Assembly: GCA_030789695.1 (NCBI GenBank)
Contig: CM061136.1
Location: 134,180,448-134,244,447 of the forward strand
Source: Scilla litardierei
Lineage: Eukaryota > Streptophyta > Magnoliopsida > Asparagales > Asparagaceae
Direction of reading: 5' to 3'
Length of the DNA: 64,000 nt
Positions 57,431-64,000 of this stretch are shown one piece after another. The first letter of the stretch is position 1. Every line of letters starts with the position of its first letter. Below the pieces are notes generated by a model that had not been told where the DNA came from, made no database searches, and was given only the letters and a program-made list of their open reading frames with translations. Both the position numbers and the translations under genes were made by a program.

Positions 57431-59251
57431 AAACGCATGTCATTTCTTTTGATTTTCACCCTTAATTGGTTTCTTGTCAAATGAAGGAGCGTGTGTAGTG
57501 GTGAATTTCTTGGTATGCTTGCTACCAATATTGTTTTTTCACAACTAGTGGATGCAACAGAGGATGGCCTCACAAAATCTATAGTTACACCACTATATGA
57601 GGTGCATAATTTGGATGCGTTTGCTTCCACATAACCAAGTCTAACACGATGTGTGGCAGGAAATTGGTTGGAGAGCAATTCATCCAATTTCCCTTTCCTT
57701 TGTTAAATCTCTTAACATGTGGGGACATGAGCTCATATTTCTCCTTTAACGAAGAAATGGTAGCACACACGTGCAGTGAGCTCGTGCACTTGGGTTTTGA
57801 GAAAATCATTCTCAATAACCAATTTTGTGTTTTGTGAAATTAGATTATCATTATATCTAGAAGGAATGTGATCTAATTGAGATTTGAGGAGATTCACCTC
57901 ATTTCTCATTGTGCTATTTTGAGAAACCAAATTGGCTTTCTCAAGAGTAAGAGTGTCAACAACGGTGTTATTATTGGTGATGGAGGGCATGGATGAATTA
58001 TTAGTATTCAATTTCTTTAAATTAGTAAACCTAAGAATGAGAGATTGATACTTTGAAAATAACTCTTCGTTAGCAATACGAAGTTCATCCATTATTATCT
58101 CGGTTTCTTCGTTCTCACTATTGCTGCCATCTGAGAATGTATCTTCTCGGGCCATTAAACACATATATGCACTCTCACCCTTCTCATCCTCGGATTCACT
58201 TGAGGAATCTCTACTTGAGTCATCAAAAGTCTCAACAAGTCCTTTCTTCTTGTCCTTTTTGAATTTATCGGATTTGTGGTACTTCGGTGCTTTCCACTTT
58301 TCTTTGTTCCTTAGCATTGGGCAATCCTTCTTGATGTGCCATGTCTTGTGACATTTAAAACAAAGAGACGAGGAGTTGTTAGTGGAATCAAATTTAGACT
58401 TAGAAGGGAATTTACCTTTACGAAAGAAGCTTTGGAGCTTCTTCGCCATTAGCGCATTCCTTCCAAATCCATTTCGTTCTCGGATTCATCACTATCGGAG
58501 GATGAAGATGTAGCCTTGAATGCTAACGCCTTCTTCTTTGCCACCGTTGGATTCATCATAGCTCTATACTTCAATTTGTTCTCCCTTCTTACTTCGTAAG
58601 ACATGAGAGTACCGATGAGATTCACCACAATATAATTCTTCATGTCATTGACCGCCTCAATGGTAATAGTCCTTCTTTCCCACTTTGCGGTCATTGCTAT
58701 GATTTTCTTTCTTACCTTATCTTGTTGTGTGTATACTTGTTCGAGAGCTTCAAGCTCATTGGTGATGTCGGTGAAGCATCCGTACATCGTTGCAATGTTC
58801 TCACCTTCTTGCATTTGCAACATGTCGAATTTTTATATATCAACATATAGCTTTGATAATTTTACCTTGTTCGTTCCCTCGTGGGTGACGACGAGATGGT
58901 TCCATATTTGATATGCACTCTTACTGTGCATATCTAGTTGAACTCATCCAGATCCAATGCACAATGAAGAGCGTTCATTACTTCGACATTGTTCACCTCG
59001 ACAGACTTCTCGGCGGGAGTCCATTTGTCAAAATCTTCTTCGGTGGGTTCTACATAATCTTTATGGAGGGTTCTCCAAAGAGAAGCACTCCTTAGGAACG
59101 TCTCCATCCGGCACTTCCAATAGCTGAAATTCGTGCCATTGAAATGCGGAGGACGAACCGTTGGTTATCCTTTGAATACGGTAGAAGTACCATCACGATC
59201 GTGATTGTTGTACGAAGGTAGTAGAGGAACATTGTTGTTGTTGGATGCCAT
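57382..59251 (-). pseudogene. gag: TE-J gag (copia type)
   Basis: It starts at ATG 59251 (MASNNNNVPLLPSYNNHD), has an in-frame stop before PTVRPPHFNGTNFSYWK, then CRMETFLRSASLWRTLHKDY. After further stops, the core frame 58823-58449 has MLQMQEGENIATMYGCFTDI and AMTAKWERRTI. A new frame from 58449 holds the zinc knuckle CFKCHKTWHIKKDCP (about 58362-58318; CX2CX4HX4C, with the usual Gly before His replaced by Trp), an acidic SSRDSSSESEDEKGE stretch and a coiled coil (MDELRIANEELFSKY). 57687-57382 carries the shared gag C-terminus (LGYVEANAS). Confidence 0.83.
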
Positions 59252-59266
59252 AGCTATAAACATGTG

Positions 59267-59279
59267 TTCTGATACCAAT
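59267..59279 (-). other. Primer-binding site of TE-J
   Basis: The sense strand directly after the LTR end (GGTCCTTACA) reads ATTGGTATCAGAA, close to the iMet-type TGGTATCAGAGC. Confidence 0.85.
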
Positions 59280-59726
59280 TGTAAGGACCCTGGCTATGAG
59301 GAAAACACTAAAAGGGGGGTTGAATAGAGTTTATAAAATTTAAACGATAGTTATACCAATTTAAATCCTAACCAACAATAAATGCAGAATTATAAATTAA
59401 CGCGAAATGAAACAAACTAACAAAGAGATGTTTCAAGGGTTCGGATTAGCCAATTCCAATCACGACTTGTTCCCGGTAATCCTACGTCCCTTTCACCCGG
59501 ATACCTCCGGATACTCAAGTTAGAACCCTAACTTGAGGTTTCCTTTAAACTCACTTGTAGCAACCCTACAAGTGTAATCGATATACAATCGATGTCCTTG
59601 ACTCCCACAACTTGGGATCAAGCAAACCCACTCTCACAAACCAAGAGTGTAATCGAAATACGAGATGATGAAATTCGAAATGTAAACACTTACAAACACC
59701 TATGCCTTGAAGTAGAACTTGAAGGA

Positions 59727-59731
<5 letters not shown>

Positions 59732-59772
<41 letters not shown>
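59732..59772. repeat. (GT)n microsatellite in the TE-J 5' LTR
   Basis: About 20 uninterrupted GT units. The corresponding place in the 3' LTR remnant (about 50105-50122) has about four units, then TATATGTG, so the expansion arose after insertion. Confidence 0.95.
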
Positions 59773-59773
<1 letters not shown>

Positions 59774-59973
59774 GATGTCTCTTCCAAGATGAGAGAAAGC
59801 TCGTGCACTTGTCTTCACAAAAGCTTGAAGCTCAGATTTGGTTTAAGTGGGAAGACAAGATTAGAGTTGAAATTTCTAGGGCTTGAGAGTTGAGGAAGAG
59901 AGAGCTTGAGAGATTGAGCTTAGGACTGAATTCAAGATTGTCTAAGTCCTAATCAATGGAACAGTAAGAGACC

Positions 59974-59984
59974 CTCTTATAGGT
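59974..59984 (-). promoter_or_regulatory. Probable TATA box of the TE-J LTR
   Basis: The sense strand reads ACCTATAAGAGGG directly downstream of the palindrome cluster. Confidence 0.5.
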
Positions 59985-60062
59985 TCTCCAAAACCTTCAA
60001 GAAAAATATCCAAACCCCCTTTGAAATTCGTGTGGAAAAAGCCAACGGATAGAAAATATGCG

Positions 60063-60720
60063 TCAGACAGTCGACTGATGAAGAACGCATAATAGCCTGC
60101 TGCACTGTGTCAGAGGGTATGTGAAAATTCAAACGGTAACTTACCACGTAGGATAGTCGACTGATGAAGGTCGGACGTGCGCCTGTAAAACAACAGGCGA
60201 CCGAGAAACCTTCTACATGCAACTGAATTCCTAAGTGCGTAAGTGGTGAAAACTCAGGAATACTGGGAAGATAGGACATGCCACTGTAGGAGCATATACA
60301 TGTATGCCATGGGCAGGAGCCTGTAAATCTGTCTTACATCGCCTTGCAAGTGCAAGTGCAAAAGTTGTCAAAACTTGGGAAGTTTGACAAGCTGGGACAG
60401 GCGACTGTAGAGGCATATACATGCGACTGTGACATGGGCATGCGACTGTAAATCCTTCTTACATTGCTTACAGAGCAAGTGCAAAAGATGTCAAAACTTG
60501 GTGATTCTGGGCAAGGGGACACATGCGACTGACTAACGAGTCACATGTGCCTGTAACTAGACATGCACCTATGCTTTGTACAGCAGTCGCCCGATGAAAG
60601 ATAAGAACAGAAAGCCTAAAAATCAAGTTAAGAAGTATGTGCATAACAGACAACTGGAGAACAAATCTTAGGCACCTGTAAGAGGACGTGCGCCTGTATT
60701 TCATTCATCAGTTGCATGTT
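60063..60720 (-). promoter_or_regulatory. CAGTCGACTG / GCGCCTGT cluster in the TE-J LTR
   Basis: About 14 sites: CAGTCGACTG (60066), TAGTCGACTG (60154), GCGCCTGTAA (60180), AGGCGACTGTAG (about 60400), CATGCGACTGT (60422, 60440), CAGTCGCCCG (60582), AGGCACCTGTAA (about 60672), GCGCCTGTA (about 60691). It uses the same motif vocabulary as TE-K. On the sense strand the TATA box lies about 80 bp downstream. Confidence 0.7.
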
Positions 60721-61189
60721 GAAAGTCCAAAATGCACATGCTTGAGAATTATGAAATGGAGGCCTAGGAAATGAATTCTAATGCTTTCCTAGGATATAAT
60801 GGAAGGTGTGTGTATGCTCCAACATAATTCTACTTCTAAGCTACATACTAATGACAAAGAAAATAGAATAAAAAGATTACAATTGTTTTTGCCTCTTTTC
60901 TTTCTATTGAATGATCTTGAAGTCTTCTTGAAGTTTCTATCTTCATGGTTGATCATCCAATCGACTTTACGAGCTTTGATTGATCCTTGAGTGTCATCCA
61001 TTGCTAATTGATCTTCATGAAAGGCTTAGGAAATGGATTAACTGCAAGTATGGGATTAGTCACAAGTATTTATGTTTGCTCATCATCAAAACCAAGTAGG
61101 GAGAAGTCCAATACTCAACACTGATCAGCTGCCAACGTCCTCTAAATTCATTTACTGTAAACCACACTGTATTTTGAACACATCGATGG

Positions 61190-62340
61190 GTGCAAAACGT
61201 CCATCAACAACTGGCGATGTCTGTGGAAAACAAGTCGACACACACATCTTCAGCCACACCGTCGATGACTCGACCCACCAATCAGGGGTTTGAAAGGCCC
61301 ATTAATGTAGGGGAAGCAGATGCTACGCCACACCCCATGGATCCAAATCCTTCCATTCATGGACTCACCGAGCCACAACTAATGACTTTAGAGCAGTTCC
61401 ATGCGTTCTCACAGGAGGTGAACGTCTACATTCAAACATTGACTGCTGTGATAGAACAGTTGGCGGGTTCACAGCCCCAGCCAACCACAAACTCACCCGT
61501 CATCCCAACTCACTCTCAGTAGCAGCAACAACAACGTCCCATCTCCCCTCGTCATAAAGAAGCTCAGGACAGTGAGACTAAGGGCATGTCTCATCTACAA
61601 CCGGTCTCAAGGGCCCACTGCCCTCACTCGATGGAGCTGAGGACTGTCGCCTTACTCTGACTAATGATCAACATAGAGAGAACCATCATGGGTGAGGTCA
61701 CAAACCTTGGTACAGATCTCATGCAGGCCTTAAGAGAAAAGCTCGGGGAGACAGCCTCTACCATCTGAGCTCTCCCAATAACTCGGATGAGAAGTAAACC
61801 CCTTTGAAGAAGGGAATCACCTTGGCCCCGCAGCCGTCAAGGTTCAAGATGCCTGACATAGACAAATATGATGGCTCAAGATATCCTCATGAGCACATCA
61901 AGAACTACAAAGGGATAATGGAGATATATGGGGCCGACGACTCCCTCCTCTGTCAAGCTTTCTAAAAAACTCTATGGAAGGACGCGAAGGAATGGTATGC
62001 CGGACTTTCCAATCAGTCTATTGGGTCGTTCAATAGATTGACCCGAGCCTTTTGTAAATAGTTCATGGTAGGAAGAAGAAGAAAGTTGGGCTCGGACCAT
62101 CTATCCACCCTTTTACAGAGGGAATGAGAGACATTAAGCTTCCTGAAGCACTTCAATTAAGAGAGACTAAAGGTTGAGAGTTGCAGCGACGAGGTGACCA
62201 TCGATGCACTCAAGAATGGGGTTTGATGTGAAGAATTGATGAAATATCATCATCACAAGCCACCCCATAGCTTAGAACAACTCCTTACTAGTGCGGGGTG
62301 GTACATGATGGAAACTGATCTTTTACCGATGTAACCTAAT
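61190..62340 (+). pseudogene. gag: TE-F gag (Tat-type gypsy) with many stops
   Basis: The N-terminal variable part is at about 61190-61780 (EPQLMTLEQFHAFSQEVNVY). The Retrotrans_gag core starts at ATG 61849: MPDIDKYDGSRYPHEHIKNY, DAKEWYAGLSNQSIGSFNRL, then RRRKLGSDHLSTLLQRE. In-frame stops are at 61963, 62059, 62125, 62158 and 62224. By family alignment at least four of these replace Gln or Arg codons, so they are CAA, CAG or CGA changed by C-to-T. One or two frameshifts lie before 61796. The frame is otherwise collinear with Tat gag to about 62330. This is the oldest coding sequence in the window. Confidence 0.85.
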
Positions 62341-62702
62341 CCTATTGAAGACAACGTTCTCCCCAGAGATCATACTTCAAGGCAAGCTCACCACTAAATG
62401 GGAATGCCCGTAAACAATTGGTGCCATACAAGATTACCGGGTCCCATAATATATCAGTCTCACAACGATGGACGGTGGGGAGGTCGTCCATCCTTGGCAT
62501 GCAAAGCATTTATGGAGATATTAATCGGTAAAGAACAAGTAAACCAGGTAAAACCTTGAGCAACATTTTTAGTTTCTCTGCTTTTTATTTTTTGTTGAGC
62601 CAATGTCTCCCGAAGAACATTGATGGGAAGACCATAAATGGCTTCCCCAAGTTTACTTTCTCTAAAGTGTGTGGGTCTACAGATCAAATTAGACCTTTGT
62701 CA
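62341..62702 (+). other. Sequence between TE-F gag and its tandem array
   Basis: The first about 160 bp may still be the gag C-terminus. No protease, RT or integrase follows, so a large deletion lies here or pol was never present. Confidence 0.5.
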
Positions 62703-62950
62703 GAAGACCTCACGAGCGGGTCAACTATACGATCGAAGAGACACCCTCACGGGCCGATCTAGCTATACGATTGGGGATGACAGAAGACCTCGTGGATTGG
62801 TCGTTTATATGATCGGGGCCACTCCCTCTCGGGCCGATCTATCTATACGATCGTGGATATATGAAGACCTCTTGGACTGGCTGGCTATATAATCAATGGC
62901 CACTCCCTCGTGGGCCGACCCATGTATAAGATTTGGAATAATGCTGAAGA
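62703..62950. repeat. About 80-bp tandem repeat (three copies) in TE-F
   Basis: GAAGACCTC starts at 62703, 62783, 62863 and 62945. Each unit has a TATACGATC block and a GGCCACTCCCTC-GGGCCGA block. The latter resembles the GGGGCCACCCCCTC block of the 55-bp array in TE-A. Confidence 0.85.
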
Positions 62951-63990
62951 CCTCATGGCTGTTGAGAGATATGTGTGCCCTTGAGGTAATTTATCTCTAT
63001 GTATATGTACAAACATCTTGTTTGAAATAATAGTAAGTTGTTTGGTAAGAATTTACCTAAGTAAATAATAATGTAGCCTTCATTAGGTAAAGTCCTTAGA
63101 CTTAATGTGAGGTTAAAGAAGTATCGATGTGAATATCTCAATCATGGAGAATTGCTCGACCGTTTGTAGCAAAAGCCTAAAATTGTTCGTGGTCGTAGAT
63201 GTTTCGGGAAAAGGATATCGACACATCGAATAGACCATTGTGTCTTTGTCTTCACCACAGAGTGGTGACAATGATCTCATGGTCGTTCGACTTGGAAAGT
63301 CGGAGACGAGACACAGGTGCTCATTAGAGAATGAGTTCACTGAACGACCCAATGAGAGTTATCATATGGTTAACATTAACTAATCTGTCAGCGATAACTC
63401 TCAGTGATGATAGGAAAGTTGGTCCTTAGACTTGAGGTCATTAAACGAATCTGTACGTGAACAATGTCACTTATATCTTTGACCTAGCTTCGAGGCAAAT
63501 CCTGTTGAAACGTCTTGGTTGGGTGACACTTGAACTGTGCAAGGATAGTAATAACCAAGAGAGAATTTGTCTCTCCCGTTTATGGGGAGTTAGTGTCACA
63601 TGTGTTGGTTCGGTCTTTAGTGAAAACTTTGACCAACGTATGTTGGAAGAAGTCCAACATTATTAGACTAAAAACCGTTGGAGACTAACCGAGTTCAAGC
63701 TATTAGGGTTGACAGTTGACCATACCCTAGGCTTGGCTAAGCGACATAGTTATGACGGATGGACTAAAACTACGTCATTCATCACGGACACAGTCAGTGT
63801 GGTCCCGACAATACTCATGTCAATGGGCTAACCATATAATGATGATACCGAAACAGGAACGACACCAGCTGCTCGTGGTATCTGCCGTCTGGGGTTTTTG
63901 AGCCCCACATGTAATAGGGTCAGGCTGTAAGGTCTCACACAGAGTGGGACCTTCGAAATTAATAGGTAGAATTAGGGGGATAATACATCG
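62951..63990. other. Unassigned sequence to the right edge
   Basis: About 1 kb with moderate GC and no recognisable protein motif. A hairpin with an 11-bp perfect stem is at 63353-63363 (TGAGAGTTATC) and 63393-63403 (GATAACTCTCA). It may be the 3' internal region of TE-F or another element extending beyond the window. Confidence 0.4.
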
Positions 63991-64000
63991 GATGTATGTG

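Larger units (their letters stand above)
49653..61120 (-). mobile_element. TE-J: Ty1/copia element (Sirevirus-like), minus strand, damaged
   Basis: The 5' LTR is at 59280-61120 and the 3' LTR remnant at 49653-50287. On the sense strand the LTR starts TGTTGAGTATTGGAC and ends GGTCCTTACA, followed by the PBS ATTGGTATCAGAA (complement of about 59267-59279). Flanks ATGAT (49648-49652) and CTGAT (61121-61125) are a 4/5 target duplication. It contains gag, protease, integrase and the first codons of RT; the rest of RT, RNase H and two-thirds of the 3' LTR are missing where TE-K sits. The LTR ends differ by about 9% in a 130-bp sample. Confidence 0.85.
59280..61120 (-). repeat. 5' LTR of TE-J (1841 bp)
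   Basis: Plus-strand ends are TGTAAGGACC and ACTCAACA. On the sense strand the palindrome cluster (60720 down to 60063) precedes CCTATAAGAGG (complement of about 59974-59984). A (GT)n microsatellite at about 59732-59772 is nearly absent in the other LTR, which has a short GTGTGTGTATATGTG there. Confidence 0.88.
20046..62950 (+). mobile_element. TE-F: old Tat-type gypsy element, outermost host of the nested stack
   Basis: Pieces in order: LTR first part (about 20046-20532), LTR end plus leader (49184-49652), gag (61190-62340, many stops), and a short 80-bp tandem array (62703-62950). TE-G splits the LTR with a near-match duplication TAGGT/TAAGT; TE-J splits the leader with ATGAT/CTGAT. There is no protease, RT, RNase H or integrase between gag and the array, so pol was deleted or the family lacked it. 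The 3' LTR is not recognisable before the window ends. The left boundary is approximate. Confidence 0.7.

Noticed and set aside
62951..63990. Attempt to assign this stretch as the 3' LTR of TE-F
   Set aside because: No similarity to 20046-20532 or 49184-49652 and no Tat R-U5 motif, so left unassigned.

Overview
The window is plant nuclear DNA that consists almost entirely of transposable elements; I find no host gene, tRNA, rRNA or CRISPR. The plant assignment rests on lineages seen only in plants: an Athila gypsy element with the usual Asp-tRNA-type primer site, Tat/Retand-type gypsy elements with a 3' tandem array and an antisense accessory ORF, Tekay/Del-like noncoding gypsy elements with TGTAAC/TGTCA ends, Sirevirus-like copia elements, and a small hAT element. 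The species cannot be named from this sequence. I label the elements TE-A to TE-K. || Layout. TE-A (1 to about 6.3 kb, plus strand): the 3' part of a Tat/Retand gypsy element, with a 55-bp tandem array, a degenerate antisense ORF and a 3' LTR. TE-B: a minus-strand copia reverse-transcriptase fragment, split between about 6330-6548 and 19224-19345. TE-C (6549-19218): a Tekay-like solo LTR with target duplication GTATT, inserted in TE-B. Inside TE-C are TE-D (7426-8076, a nonautonomous hAT with an 8-bp duplication) and TE-E (10196-18713, a complete noncoding minus-strand LTR element with 2404-bp LTRs and TTACC duplications). TE-F (about 20046 to 63 kb, plus strand): an old Tat element whose LTR is split by TE-G, whose leader is split by TE-J, and whose stop-riddled gag lies at 61.2-62.4 kb. 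TE-G (20533-49183): a Sirevirus-like copia with gag and an env-position ORF but no pol. TE-H (22492-43563): a noncoding minus-strand LTR element inserted exactly in the gag of TE-G. TE-I (26826-38582): an Athila element inserted in TE-H, with gag-protease and an ATHILA ORF-1-type second ORF but no RT or integrase. TE-J (49653-61120, minus strand): a copia with gag, protease, integrase and the start of RT. TE-K (50288 to about 55226, plus strand): a gag-only copia inserted in the LTR of TE-J and truncated at its 3' end. || History. The deepest stack is TE-F > TE-G > TE-H > TE-I. LTR divergences I counted by eye agree with this order: about 10% in the first 190 bp for TE-G, about 4% in a sample for TE-H, and about 3.4% over the full LTR for TE-I. 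TE-E is the youngest at about 1.1%. None of the elements has a complete pol, so those that moved recently must have been mobilised in trans. || Main observation. Six unrelated LTR families (TE-C, TE-E, TE-G, TE-I, TE-J, TE-K) each carry an array of their own short palindrome just upstream of the likely TATA box. In TE-I, and more weakly in TE-G, a second copy of the array precedes the internal accessory ORF. This looks like a recurrent promoter module and is the candidate undescribed system here.
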